Shown here: positions 17,200 through 25,828 of the stretch, piece by piece
How the letters are laid out: every line of letters starts with the position of its first letter
Position numbering within the stretch: the stretch's first letter is position 1
Origin: Lachnospiraceae bacterium
Lineage (GTDB): Bacteria > Bacillota > Clostridia > Lachnospirales > Lachnospiraceae
Length of the DNA stretch: 64,000 nucleotides
Direction of reading: 5' to 3'
Assembly (NCBI GenBank): GCA_017521605.1
Contig: JAFXCD010000036.1
Coordinates: forward strand, 1 to 64,000
Notes under the pieces: model-generated
Told to the model about the DNA's origin: nothing
Database searches by the model: none
What the model saw: the letters and a program-made list of their open reading frames with translations, nothing else
Position numbers and translations under genes: made by a program

Positions 17200-17919
17200 T
17201 TAGTCCTCCTTAATCAGGCCATATCTTCTGTCTCTATGATTATATGCTTCTACAGCCTTTTCCAATTCTTCTTTTGTAAAATCCGGCCAGGGAACCGGTG
17301 TGAAATAAAACTCTGTATAAGCCAATTGCCATAACAGGAAATTGGAAATCCGTTGTTCATTACAGGTACGAATCAGTAAATCCGGCTCCGGTATGCCTCT
17401 GGTATCCAATGCGTCTGAAATCAATTCTTCTGTAATCTCTTCAGCTTTTACTTCACCCAGACTTACCTTTCCGGCAATCTGTTTTACAGCCCTCACCAAT
17501 TCATCTCTGCCGCCATAATTAATTGCAATCTGAAAGTGTAGACCATCGTTATCCCTGGTAGCTTCCTCCAATTCTTCAATACGGGTACGGATATCCTCAT
17601 CCAATCTGCTTTTATCACCAATCACACGTACACACATACGGTTTTTGGCAGCCGTTTTCAAACAGGTCTTCATGTAATTGCGAAGTAGCTTCATCAAAGC
17701 GTCCACTTCATCCTTTGGGCGGTTCCAATTTTCTGTAGAAAAAGCATATACGGTCAGATACTGAATCCCCATCTTATACGCTTCCTCACAAATTACTTCA
17801 ACCATCTTTGCTCCTTGTACATGTCCATAATTACGAGGCATTCCCTTCGCCCTGGCCCAGCGTCCGTTTCCATCCAGAATAATGGCAACATGGTTTGGCA
17901 TTTTCAACTTACTGCTCAT
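17200..17919 (-). CDS. uppS: isoprenyl (undecaprenyl diphosphate) transferase
   Basis: I use ATG 17919 (239 residues) after AGGGA; upstream in-frame codons lie next to a hairpin and add a non-conserved leader. The cis-prenyltransferase signature is clear: HVAIILDGNGRWARAKG with catalytic Asp, FSTENW, GGRDELVRA and the C-terminal DLLIRTCNEQRISNFLLWQL. The enzyme makes undecaprenyl diphosphate, the lipid carrier for peptidoglycan and other envelope polymers. In most homologues the RT-SGE motif reads RTSGE; here it is RTCNE, a mild substitution. Confidence 0.95.
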   Translation of the reverse strand: MSSKLKMPNHVAIILDGNGRWARAKGMPRNYGHVQGAKMVEVICEEAYKMGIQYLTVYAFSTENWNRPKDEVDALMKLLRNYMKTCLKTAAKNRMCVRVIGDKSRLDEDIRTRIEELEEATRDNDGLHFQIAINYGGRDELVRAVKQIAGKVSLGEVKAEEITEELISDALDTRGIPEPDLLIRTCNEQRISNFLLWQLAYTEFYFTPVPWPDFTKEELEKAVEAYNHRDRRYGLIKED

Positions 17920-17950
17920 GATTCCCTGTTCCTCCCAAATAATCAAAAGG

Positions 17951-17968
17951 GGCGGCAAATCTACCGCC
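17951..17968 (-). terminator. small GC-rich hairpin between frr and uppS
   Basis: On the minus strand GGCGG and CCGCC form a 5-bp stem with an 8-nt loop, followed by CCTTTTG. It is short and weak; at most a partial attenuator between frr and uppS. Confidence 0.35.
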
Positions 17969-17986
17969 TCCTTCTTATTTCGCGCC

Positions 17987-18538
17987 TTATACGGTCATGA
18001 TTTCCTTAGACTTTTCTTCCATCAAGGTATCAATTTCCTTTACAAACTTGTCAGTTAATTTCTGAAGCTGGTCTTCCATACCCTTTATTTCATCCTCAGA
18101 AACCTCTGTCTTTCCAAGCTTCTTCAGCATATCATTACCATCACGTCTGATATTACGTACTGCAACCTTAGCATCTTCTGCCTTTTTCTTTACATCCTTA
18201 ACCAAATCTTTTCTGCGTTCCTCAGTTAATTCCGGGAATACCAGTCTGATTACACTACCATCATTGGAAGGATTGATACCGATATCAGAAGTCATAATAG
18301 CCTTCTCGATTTCACGAATCATAGACTTCTCCCAAGGTGCAATCTGGATAATTCTTGCTTCAGGAACAGTAACATTACCCACCTGTTGAATAGGGGTAGG
18401 TGTTCCATAATAATCTACACGTAATCTGTCCAATACATGGGGATTGGCACGACCTGCTCTGATTCCCATGTAGTCAGATTCCAAATACTCATAAGCCTTT
18501 TTCATCTTGTCTTCATATTGCTGTAATCTTGCGTCCAT
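17987..18538 (-). CDS. frr: ribosome recycling factor
   Basis: The 183-residue length is typical. Conserved RRF sequence is visible throughout: MGIRAGRANPHVLDRL, VDYYGTPTPIQQVGNVTVPE, IGINPSNDGSVIRLVFPELT and the C-terminal coiled helix. With EF-G it splits post-termination ribosomes. It follows pyrH by about 24 nt on the same strand, the usual bacterial pairing, although tsf and rpsB are not next to pyrH here. Confidence 0.97.
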   Translation of the reverse strand: MDARLQQYEDKMKKAYEYLESDYMGIRAGRANPHVLDRLRVDYYGTPTPIQQVGNVTVPEARIIQIAPWEKSMIREIEKAIMTSDIGINPSNDGSVIRLVFPELTEERRKDLVKDVKKKAEDAKVAVRNIRRDGNDMLKKLGKTEVSEDEIKGMEDQLQKLTDKFVKEIDTLMEEKSKEIMTV

Positions 18539-18562
18539 TGTAATTCCTCCTAAATTCTTTAT

Positions 18563-19258
18563 TTATACGGTAACCTTTGTTCCGTTAAACTTTCCTTTTA
18601 AAGTATTTACGATACTATTCTCCTCGTTGAGACCAAATACCCACATAGGCATCCTATTATCTCTTGCCAGAATGGATGCCGTCATATCTACTACCTGCAG
18701 ATTCTGTTCTACCACATCATCAATAGAAATCTCATCATACTTCTTTGCCTCGGGATTCTTCTCCGGGTCACTGTCATACACACCATCGATAGCCTTAGCC
18801 AATAGAATCACTTCTGCATCGATTTCGATAGCTCGCAGTACCACACCTGTATCAGTGGAGAAGTAAGGGTGTCCGGTACCACCTGCAAAGAATACTACAT
18901 TGCCCTTTGCAAAATACTTATTGGCACGATCCTTAGAAAAGAGTTTCGTGAAAGAACCACACTCAAAGGGAGTTAAAATATTAGTATTCATACCTACAGA
19001 ACGAAAAATCTCCGATACATAAATACAATTCATTATAGTTGCCAGCATACCAATCTGGTCAGCCTTGGTTCTGTCAATATTCTTACTGGTACGTCCTCTC
19101 CAGAAGTTACCGCCACCGATAACGATACCAACCTCCATACCATCGTCTACCAATTGTTTTACCTGCAGTGCCACACCTCTGACAGTATCTTCATCAAAAC
19201 CGGTCTTTTTCTCTCCGGCCAGCGCCTCACCACTTAATTTTAACATAATTCTTTTCAT
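18563..19258 (-). CDS. pyrH: uridylate kinase
   Basis: The 231-residue protein begins MKRIMLKLSGEALAGEKKTG and has GIVIGGGNFWRGRTS, MLATIMNC and the DDVVEQNLQVVDMTA region of the bacterial UMP kinase family (amino-acid-kinase fold). It phosphorylates UMP to UDP in the pyrimidine pathway. It heads the frr-uppS-cdsA-dxr-rseP string. The upstream neighbour is a polysaccharide deacetylase gene, 15 nt away, rather than tsf. Confidence 0.97.
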   Translation of the reverse strand: MKRIMLKLSGEALAGEKKTGFDEDTVRGVALQVKQLVDDGMEVGIVIGGGNFWRGRTSKNIDRTKADQIGMLATIMNCIYVSEIFRSVGMNTNILTPFECGSFTKLFSKDRANKYFAKGNVVFFAGGTGHPYFSTDTGVVLRAIEIDAEVILLAKAIDGVYDSDPEKNPEAKKYDEISIDDVVEQNLQVVDMTASILARDNRMPMWVFGLNEENSIVNTLKGKFNGTKVTV

Positions 19259-19273
19259 ATTGAAATCTCCTTT

Positions 19274-20263
19274 TTATGATTCAGGCTGATTATCAGCATC
19301 CTCGCTTGGTTTCTGTGTAGATTCAGGTTCAGCGTCTATTTTTTCCTCCATGGGTTGTATCACATGATGTACCGGATTGGAACTGTTTGTAATAGGCAGA
19401 ATTGCTGTATCCTCCATAGCCAGTATTTCTTCAATTATCTGTGGTAATGCTTCAACAGTAGTGGTTTTACCGGCCGAATCATGCATCAGTATAATAGAAG
19501 TATCATATCTGGATATATGCTTCACACAATTATCCACAATTACCCTTGCAGGCATCAGATTTCCTCCACCATCGCCGGAAGAAATATTCCAATCGTAATA
19601 CTCTACTCCCTGTTCTTTCAGAAACTCCACCACTTCATTCATATCTATCTTGCCCATTCTGTTGGAGCTTCCACCCGGGAAACGGAAATACCTTGTTTCC
19701 ACACCTATTGCATCATAAATATATTTTTTGCTCTTTAGAAAATCTGTCCGAAAAGCTTCCATGGAATCATAAATATCTGCATAATCATGAGAATAGGAAT
19801 GCATACCTATGGTGTGTCCCCGTTCATATATCATTTGTAGACGTTCCTTTACCTTTTCGCCTTCTTTGCCTACCACAAAAAAGGTGGCTTTCACTCCATA
19901 TTCATCCAAAATATCCAAAATCGCTTCCGTCTGCTTACTAGGTCCATCATCAAATGTGAGATAAACCTTATGTTTTACATCCGGCTCAGGAGCAGTACCT
20001 TCACTTGGCACTTCTGATATTATTTCGGAAGATATAACCTGTTCAACTGTTTCCGTCACTTTTCCTACAACTTCTGAATCCGACGAGGAAACACTTTGCT
20101 GTGTCAAATAATTACTTAGTTCAACTAATTGCTTTTTAACATCACGCATCTGACGTTGTAAAACAATTGTCTGTATCACACAAAACAACAGGGCTGACAA
20201 TAATATGACTAATACTGTTGTAATGATAATCTTTTTTTGCTTCTTTTTCTGATCAGTCTCCAT
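19274..20263 (-). CDS. membrane-anchored polysaccharide deacetylase (NodB family)
   Basis: The 329-residue protein has an N-terminal basic stretch and one TM helix (about residues 12-32), a Ser/Glu-rich linker, then a NodB domain: VYLTFDDGPSKQ, the metal motif HSYSH, RFPGGSSNR, DWNISSGDG and ILMHDS. The catalytic Asp and two His of family 4 carbohydrate esterases are present. It is expected to act outside the membrane, removing acetyl groups from peptidoglycan or another polymer. The gene sits 15 nt upstream of pyrH in the same orientation, an unusual companion. The C-terminal 30 residues are acidic and low-complexity. Confidence 0.9.
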   Translation of the reverse strand: METDQKKKQKKIIITTVLVILLSALLFCVIQTIVLQRQMRDVKKQLVELSNYLTQQSVSSSDSEVVGKVTETVEQVISSEIISEVPSEGTAPEPDVKHKVYLTFDDGPSKQTEAILDILDEYGVKATFFVVGKEGEKVKERLQMIYERGHTIGMHSYSHDYADIYDSMEAFRTDFLKSKKYIYDAIGVETRYFRFPGGSSNRMGKIDMNEVVEFLKEQGVEYYDWNISSGDGGGNLMPARVIVDNCVKHISRYDTSIILMHDSAGKTTTVEALPQIIEEILAMEDTAILPITNSSNPVHHVIQPMEEKIDAEPESTQKPSEDADNQPES

Positions 20264-20315
20264 TATACCATATCACCCTTTCTTATTAAAGAGATATTTT
20301 TAAGTTGTTGAATTA

Positions 20316-20540
20316 TTACTTCTTCCTCCCTCTTTGTATCATTTTGCTTTTGTATTGCGAAGATATTTGTAAATTGAAATACATATCCATAGATAAGGTA
20401 TTTCTCATAGAATACCAGACATCCTCAGGCACATCAAAATATTGATAAATATTATCGTCATTCGCAAACTGAATTTCTAATAACTTTCTGATTGGGAAAT
20501 ATGCTACATCCATAATATACTTTGCTGACATTCTACTCAT
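20316..20540 (-). CDS. KTSC-domain-like small protein
   Basis: I use ATG 20540 (74 residues), preceded by GGAGAG at 6 nt, over a TTG two codons earlier. The sequence IRKLLEIQFANDDNIYQYFD, then VPEDVWYSM and DMYFNLQIS, follows the KTSC domain pattern (a short beta-rich domain often found alone or fused to lysyl-tRNA-synthetase-like proteins), although the KTSC tetrapeptide itself is not conserved. The function is unknown. It has its own promoter at 20640-20667. Confidence 0.6.
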   Translation of the reverse strand: MSRMSAKYIMDVAYFPIRKLLEIQFANDDNIYQYFDVPEDVWYSMRNTLSMDMYFNLQISSQYKSKMIQRGRKK

Positions 20541-20639
20541 AACCAACTCTCCTTCTCTCTTCCTGTAAACTTATGCCGCTGTTCTAGGGTTCGCTTCTTT
20601 CGTTCTACAACTCCTCCTTTCGGATTTAATATATACTGT

Positions 20640-20667
20640 ATTATATTTATCGAATGTGTATTGTAAA
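20640..20667 (-). promoter_or_regulatory. promoter upstream of the KTSC-like gene
   Basis: On the minus strand -35 TTTACA (20662-20667) and -10 TATAAT (20640-20645) are 16 nt apart. The resulting leader of about 95 nt contains a second, orphan SD (AAAGGAGG, 20613-20620) with no ORF behind it. Confidence 0.6.
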
Positions 20668-20741
20668 TATAGAGAGTGCGTCAGCTTAATTTTTGAACTA
20701 TTCAATTATTTCCTATCAAGGACGGAGAAAGTTTTGATTAG

Positions 20742-21401
20742 CTAAATTATTCTTTGCCCATTAATAATTAATATAAAGGGAACTCCCAACTTATCTGCCG
20801 CCTTTCTGCAAAGCAGCATACGGTTCAGAAAAATCTCAAAGTAATCCATTACCGTACACATTTGGGTTTCGATGGTTAATTCCAGCTTAATATGAGAATC
20901 CTTTACCACTTCCACTTCACTTTCCTTCACAGAATAATTTACTCTGTCATGAATATCAAACTGGGAAAAGTCCTGATTTCTCACCCGGGTATATCTAACA
21001 TCTGTTTTATCTGCCAAAATCAGAGCTGCTGCTACAGCATTAACCGGAAAAGCCGTTGATTCATCATGATTTCCGATAGCCGTTACAATAGTAGCAATAT
21101 CTTCCGGGTCTACTCCCATATTGTCCAAAATACGGAAAGCCATAACGGCACCGGACTGGGCGTGGTCAATACGATTAACCACATTGCCGATATCATGGAG
21201 GAAACCGGCTATTTTGGCCAGTTCTGCCTCTCTTTCACTATATCCTAAGGTTAATAAGATCTCACTGGCCAGCTCTGCCACCTTGGTCACATGGGCAAAG
21301 CTATGCTCTGTATACCCCAATGCTGTCAGGGATTCATCTGCCTTTTGTATATATGTTCTTACTGCCTGATTATTCTTAATATCCTGATATGTAATCTTCA
21401 T
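20742..21401 (-). CDS. HD-domain phosphohydrolase
   Basis: I use ATG 21401 (219 residues), 5 nt after GGAGG; an ATG at 21413 overlaps that SD. The HD metal-binding set is complete: HSFAHVTKVAELA, AGFLHDIGNVV, GNHDESTAF and ALILADKTDV. The C-terminal ~70 residues form a beta-rich tail. The nearest well-studied relatives are HD hydrolases acting on nucleotides; the substrate cannot be assigned. The next gene upstream is the FAD/Rieske oxidoreductase, with a hairpin between them. Confidence 0.85.
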   Translation of the reverse strand: MKITYQDIKNNQAVRTYIQKADESLTALGYTEHSFAHVTKVAELASEILLTLGYSEREAELAKIAGFLHDIGNVVNRIDHAQSGAVMAFRILDNMGVDPEDIATIVTAIGNHDESTAFPVNAVAAALILADKTDVRYTRVRNQDFSQFDIHDRVNYSVKESEVEVVKDSHIKLELTIETQMCTVMDYFEIFLNRMLLCRKAADKLGVPFILIINGQRII

Positions 21402-21416
21402 ACGTTCCTCCATTAT

Positions 21417-21466
21417 AAAACACCTACAATATGATACGCCAAAGAGTATACCATACCGCAGGTGTT
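21417..21466 (-). terminator. weak terminator after the FAD/Rieske gene
   Basis: AACACCT (21419-21425) and AGGTGTT (21460-21466) form a 7-bp stem with additional pairing inside the loop, followed on the minus strand by TTTT. The T-run runs into the start region of the HD gene. Confidence 0.45.
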
Positions 21467-21500
21467 CTTTAAACAGTTTTTTATAATCTTAAGAAACTTT

Positions 21501-22853
21501 TTAGAACCGGATATCTTTTTTCGCCGGATTGTCCAATATTTTACCATTTTTGTCAAATCGGGAACCATGGCAGGAACAGTCCCAGCTCTCTTCCTCTCGG
21601 TTCCAATGTAGTCCACAACCTAAATGGGTACATCTGGGCGCTTCTCTGTTAAATAAGCCCCTTGACATCCCCTTTATACTTTCCTTCATGTCTATAAGAA
21701 ACTCCTGTTTACCGGCACGAAAATGAAGCCTTTGCGGTGTAAACACTTTGCTGTAATCATTTCTGATACCACAAATCTCATCCCGAAGCAATTGCGCTGC
21801 CACCATAGAAGAAATCATACCCCATTTTTGAAATCCGGTAGCCACGTATAAATTTGGTGTAAACACAGAATATCTGCCTATAAAAGGGATACCGTCATGG
21901 GGCATGCAATCCTGTGCCGCCCAGAAAACTTCCTGTTTTGCATCCGGAAAATATTTTTTCATATATTCCTCCAGCTTTGCTTTTGCATAACACCTTTTCT
22001 GCCTGCCGGTACGGTGACCACAACCACCCAGCAGCAGATACTCTCCGGCACGACGAAAGGAAAGTTCCTCCCCATCAATACCCAAATACATGCCATCCAT
22101 GCCTTCGCACCCGGACAAGGCCATACAATAGCTTCTCTCCTGATGCTGGCGCAAGAAATAAAAGCCTGGTACATTTTTCAGTGGATAATGACTGGCAACC
22201 ACTATTGTTTCTGCTGCGAAGGTGATATCCTCTGTAAATATCTCGTGCCCCTTTATTTTCTCCACCTTTACCTGCTCCAAAATGGTCAGTTCTTTACACA
22301 AAGCTTTTAAAAACTGTAAAGGCTGAAACTGCGCCTGATTTCTAAAACCTACTGCTCCCAGCACCTTGAAAGGCAGTTCTGTTTCCTCTGTGTAGAAGGC
22401 ATCTACCCCCAACAGTGTGGCTACCCTGACTTCTTCCTTTAAAGGTCTTTCGTCTTCTGTGGCATAGAGGTAGGCCGTGGTTCGTTCAAACTGACACTCT
22501 ATCCCCTTTTCACCAATTAATCGTTCATACTCTCTTATGGCCTCTTCATTAGCCTTTGCATAAAGCTTTGCCTTTTCCAAACCTATCGTATTCAACAGAT
22601 GACTGTATTTCAGTCCATGCTGAGAGGTAATCTTAGCAGTGGTTCGTTCTGTCTGTCCGGAGGCAATGGTTTTCGCTTCCAGTACCAGCACCTTTTTCCC
22701 TGCTTCCTGCAAATAGTAGGCAATCAGTATCCCTGCCATGCCGGCTCCAATCACAATCACATCATATTTTGTACCGGCATAATCTCTTGCCCTTTCCCCC
22801 TTTTTTCTTTGCGTTTTTATTTCACCGGTTTCTTTTCTCCATAATGACTCCAT
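21501..22853 (-). CDS. FAD-dependent oxidoreductase with C-terminal Rieske domain
   Basis: I use ATG 22853 (450 residues); the frame continues upstream to a TTG lying inside a large inverted repeat. The N-terminal Rossmann motif VIVIGAGMAGILIAYYLQ and a DAO-type body are followed by a Rieske [2Fe-2S] centre: CTHLGCGLHW and CSCHGSRFD (Cys-X-His ... Cys-X2-His). Such proteins are glycine-oxidase/DadA-like flavoproteins wired to an iron-sulfur centre. The electron acceptor and substrate are unknown. Confidence 0.92.
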   Translation of the reverse strand: MESLWRKETGEIKTQRKKGERARDYAGTKYDVIVIGAGMAGILIAYYLQEAGKKVLVLEAKTIASGQTERTTAKITSQHGLKYSHLLNTIGLEKAKLYAKANEEAIREYERLIGEKGIECQFERTTAYLYATEDERPLKEEVRVATLLGVDAFYTEETELPFKVLGAVGFRNQAQFQPLQFLKALCKELTILEQVKVEKIKGHEIFTEDITFAAETIVVASHYPLKNVPGFYFLRQHQERSYCMALSGCEGMDGMYLGIDGEELSFRRAGEYLLLGGCGHRTGRQKRCYAKAKLEEYMKKYFPDAKQEVFWAAQDCMPHDGIPFIGRYSVFTPNLYVATGFQKWGMISSMVAAQLLRDEICGIRNDYSKVFTPQRLHFRAGKQEFLIDMKESIKGMSRGLFNREAPRCTHLGCGLHWNREEESWDCSCHGSRFDKNGKILDNPAKKDIRF

Positions 22854-22921
22854 ACAAATACCCCGAATCCTTTTTGATAGTAGTATGTACGGTTTTGGCA
22901 AAAGAATTCCTGATACCTTTC

Positions 22922-23058
22922 GCAAGTAGGGATATACTATCCTACCGCAAGGGCGCTCTCGCTTCGTCCAAAACGTAGCGGTTCTAGGTTCGAAAGAACC
23001 TCACCAAGAACTGACGTTTTGCAAGACCTTGCTTGTAGGATAGTATATCCCTACTTGC
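22922..23058. repeat. structured repeat element, copy 1
   Basis: Perfect 24-bp inverted arms (22922-22945 and 23035-23058) enclose a core of about 75 nt that is also present at 58.6 kb. Core landmarks are CGCTCTCGCTT (22954-22964), the stem AAAACGT/ACGTTTT (22970-22976 with 23014-23020), an extended CGGTTCT/AGAACTG pairing and a GAAA-capped hairpin AGGTTC/GAACCT. It sits between two minus-strand genes. The transcribed strand cannot be decided. Confidence 0.8.
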
Positions 23059-23075
23059 TTGCTATATGTGTTTTA

Positions 23076-23783
23076 TCAAAATGTTACTCTTTGTTTGCGG
23101 AGCATAAGCCATGCAAAAGCCAGTAAAATGGCAGCTCCTATCAGACACAGAAAACATATTACTACTACATTGGGTTCAGCACCTGTCAAGCTATTCTGCC
23201 ACTGCATAATAGCGGTCTGCGAAAGCATATCTTCAAATTTCGCAGATCCGGCACATAACACAAATAAAGCAAATATTCCCCACAAAAGTTTAATACCGAA
23301 GAAAAGTATTAACCCTCCACAGAACAGAATCACTGCCGGTACGCATATTACAATGGTGCTAAACACCAGGGGATTATAAACAAATGCTGTTTCATCCATT
23401 ATGTACTCCACTTCCATAGCTAAATGGGTACGCATGAGTTTCTCTATGAATTTGATGCCAAGGACCGACAAAAGTGCCATAAAAGTATTCCTTATCCACA
23501 TACAATAATGAGCAGGTAGCACATACTTTCTGGTCTTGCCCATAGACAGCGCCTGCATAAAATCTGCTGGAAATATGACAAAACCCGCAAACACAACCAT
23601 GAGAGCCAAAAAGATTAAAGACATAACTCCCCCCATCTCGCACCACACACCATCCTGATAATAGAGGAACAAATCGCCACCCATTCCAATAATAGCTGCT
23701 ATGACCGACCAAGACACAGCCATATAAGCATTCCCCCATGTTACCTTTCCTGTTTGTTTCAAAATATTACAAAATTCCTTCAT
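23076..23783 (-). CDS. ABC transporter permease-like membrane protein
   Basis: The 235-residue protein has about six hydrophobic segments and no recognisable enzyme motif. It is the last gene of a GntR-ATPase-membrane-membrane set on one strand, so it most likely forms the membrane part of the ABC transporter. Similar operons in Clostridia carry two divergent membrane proteins. A structured repeat lies directly downstream. Confidence 0.65.
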   Translation of the reverse strand: MKEFCNILKQTGKVTWGNAYMAVSWSVIAAIIGMGGDLFLYYQDGVWCEMGGVMSLIFLALMVVFAGFVIFPADFMQALSMGKTRKYVLPAHYCMWIRNTFMALLSVLGIKFIEKLMRTHLAMEVEYIMDETAFVYNPLVFSTIVICVPAVILFCGGLILFFGIKLLWGIFALFVLCAGSAKFEDMLSQTAIMQWQNSLTGAEPNVVVICFLCLIGAAILLAFAWLMLRKQRVTF

Positions 23784-23813
23784 ACCTTCACTTCCCTCTC
23801 TTCCTTACGAAGC

Positions 23814-24473
23814 TTATGCCAGCTTTAAATCCACTTTTCTTACAGTTTTGTAGTACACAACACTTCCACTCAAATCCACTGCCAAGCCCACTGCCAAAAC
23901 TCCCGGATTATTATAGGACCCGAATAACGCCTCATTCATTTCAATCTCAAACTTAGCGCCAATTATAGCAATCACTAAAATAAAAACAAAAACTAAAGTA
24001 AAGGATATGACTGCCACCCATACCCCATGTCCCTTTAGGCTAAGAGTAACCAACAGAAGTCCAATTCCCATAATCAGTAAAATCAAGGCAATGATTCCTA
24101 AGGGACAAAAATTTATCACTTTCATCAAAACACTATTCTCTATAAAAGCAGACACACCAATTACAATCACTATCTGCAGTACCAGAAAGACATGCTCTGA
24201 AATGAGCATCCCTATTGCTGCCGGTTTTCTTGCACTTCCAAAGGAAACCATGTTGATACAATAGTATTGTGCAAAGCCTATGGCAGTCAAAATCAATGTA
24301 AACGTCACCATCAGCATATAAAAAGGTATAGCTTCCTTAAACGTAGTCAATGCTCCATCTTCCAAAAAACAAAATATACCAAAAATCAAGAAAAACATCA
24401 AATAAACAAACACCTGAATACCAAGAAGAATACCCAATAGATATTTTACATTTCTTCCCAATCCCTTCATCAT
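23814..24473 (-). CDS. ABC transporter permease-like membrane protein
   Basis: I use ATG 24473 (219 residues), 9 nt after AAGGAGG that lies inside the end of the ATPase gene; the stop of the ATPase and this start overlap closely, so translation is coupled. About six membrane segments are visible (YLLGILLGIQVFVYLMFFLI, IVIVIGVSAFI and others). No signature residues identify the substrate. Its role as permease is inferred from its place immediately after the ATPase gene. Confidence 0.65.
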   Translation of the reverse strand: MMKGLGRNVKYLLGILLGIQVFVYLMFFLIFGIFCFLEDGALTTFKEAIPFYMLMVTFTLILTAIGFAQYYCINMVSFGSARKPAAIGMLISEHVFLVLQIVIVIGVSAFIENSVLMKVINFCPLGIIALILLIMGIGLLLVTLSLKGHGVWVAVISFTLVFVFILVIAIIGAKFEIEMNEALFGSYNNPGVLAVGLAVDLSGSVVYYKTVRKVDLKLA

Positions 24474-24474
24474 C

Positions 24475-25356
24475 TTATGAAACCTCCTTGTCGCACATCG
24501 CCACAAATACCTGTTGAAGACTCATAGGTTGAACGGATAATTCCTCATCTGCCGCTAATGTTTCGCCCGGCTTCAACAACAGAGTTACACCCTTACTGCG
24601 GCCAAGCTTCTCCTCCTTATATGCCACCCGTCCTTTCATAGCCTTATCCACCGCCTCTGCTGTACCACTGATATGACGAGCTCTGTCTAACAGTTCCACG
24701 GTATTTTCCTTCAAAAGAATCTTTCCACCATCCAACATAATGACTTCTTCAAATACATCTGCCGCTTCCTCAATGATATGGGTGGAAATCACAAAGGTTC
24801 TACCGCTTTCTGCAAACTCCTCCAGCAAAACCCGATAAAATTTATCACGCATTACTACATCCACGCCGGCTACCGGTTCATCCATAAAAGTATACTCCGC
24901 CTTGCTTGCCAGAGCTACAGTGATAGTCACCATGGACAACATACCCTTGGAAAGCTTACTAATACTCTTATTCACATCTAGCTCAAAGGTCTTAATCAAT
25001 TCCTCTGCATAAGCCTGATCCCACTTGGGCATATATATGGAAGCCATCTTCAAGTAATTCTTTATCTTCATATTGTAATTAATCTGATTGGTCATAGGGT
25101 TAATTTCTCTGGAGAAGCAAATTCGCTCCATAATTTCCTGATTCTCCCACACTGCCTGACCATCCAGTTTGATTTCTCCTGAAGTAAGGGGATTCTGTCC
25201 TGACATCAGAGAAAGTAAGGTCGTCTTTCCCGCACCGTTTCTACCGATAAGACCGTAAATCTTACCCTTTTCCAGTTCCAGATTTAAGTCATTTAAAACC
25301 TCTGTCTTTTTGTAGCTTTTATATACATTCTTACACACCAAACCTTCCATACTCAT
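24475..25356 (-). CDS. ABC transporter ATP-binding protein
   Basis: The 293-residue protein has a single nucleotide-binding domain: Walker A GRNGAGKTTLL, signature LSKGMLSMVTITVALA, Walker B YTFMDEPVAGVD and the H-loop STHI. The signature reads LSKGM rather than LSGGQ, as in many export-type ABC proteins of the YtrB/BcrA kind. It is directly downstream of a GntR repressor (spacing 1 nt) and upstream of two membrane proteins. Export of an antimicrobial or envelope-stress response is plausible but inferred. Confidence 0.92.
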   Translation of the reverse strand: MSMEGLVCKNVYKSYKKTEVLNDLNLELEKGKIYGLIGRNGAGKTTLLSLMSGQNPLTSGEIKLDGQAVWENQEIMERICFSREINPMTNQINYNMKIKNYLKMASIYMPKWDQAYAEELIKTFELDVNKSISKLSKGMLSMVTITVALASKAEYTFMDEPVAGVDVVMRDKFYRVLLEEFAESGRTFVISTHIIEEAADVFEEVIMLDGGKILLKENTVELLDRARHISGTAEAVDKAMKGRVAYKEEKLGRSKGVTLLLKPGETLAADEELSVQPMSLQQVFVAMCDKEVS

Positions 25357-25357
25357 C

Positions 25358-25723
25358 CTAGACCTCCTCCTTACTTATCATGGCAATCAGTTCTTCCCTT
25401 GTAATCCCTAAGTTCTTCGCTTCATTCAGCAGCACCTTTATAAAATTATCATAAAATTCTTCTCTTCTCTGCTTCATAATCTTCTCCTTTGCGCCTGTGG
25501 CTACAAACATTCCGATACCACGCTTCTTATACAAAACCCCTTCTTCTACCAAGATATTAACTCCCTTGGCTGCTGTAGCCGGATTGATGGCAAACAGCTT
25601 GGCAAATTCATTGGTACTGGGTACCCTTTCTTCTTCCAGGATGATATCTCTGAGAATATCATTCTTAATCATGTCACTTATCTGCAGGTAAATGGACTTC
25701 TCCTGCGTCAGGATTTCATTCAT
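25358..25723 (-). CDS. GntR-family (YtrA-type) transcriptional repressor
   Basis: The 121-residue protein has a winged-helix N-terminal domain (IYLQISDMIKNDILRD, VPSTNEFAKLFAINPATAAKG, ILVEEGVLYKKRGIGMFV) and only a short C-terminal dimerisation helix, the YtrA subgroup hallmark. This group typically represses its own ABC-transporter operon and is relieved by cell-wall-active peptides. It is the first gene of the operon. A TGTA-rich operator candidate lies between the promoter and the start. Confidence 0.9.
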   Translation of the reverse strand: MNEILTQEKSIYLQISDMIKNDILRDIILEEERVPSTNEFAKLFAINPATAAKGVNILVEEGVLYKKRGIGMFVATGAKEKIMKQRREEFYDNFIKVLLNEAKNLGITREELIAMISKEEV

Positions 25724-25774
25724 GTTAACGCTCCTTTCCTCTTACTACACTCTCCCCACCCTCACAAGTTTAAT

Positions 25775-25792
25775 TGTATTTGTACTTGTATA
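25775..25792. promoter_or_regulatory. candidate GntR operator
   Basis: TGTA occurs three times at exact 6-nt steps (25775, 25781, 25787) in the 5' untranslated region, between the promoter (-10 at 25829-25834) and the GntR start. YtrA-type repressors favour TGTA/TACA half-sites, but this is not a perfect palindrome. Confidence 0.4.
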
Positions 25793-25828
25793 GGCTTTTC
25801 GTTGTTTGGTTTGTTACTTATGTAATTA

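Noticed and set aside
21897..22310. A 137-codon plus-strand frame within the FAD oxidoreductase gene
   Set aside because: It is antisense to a strongly supported Rieske/FAD protein and has no SD or domain.
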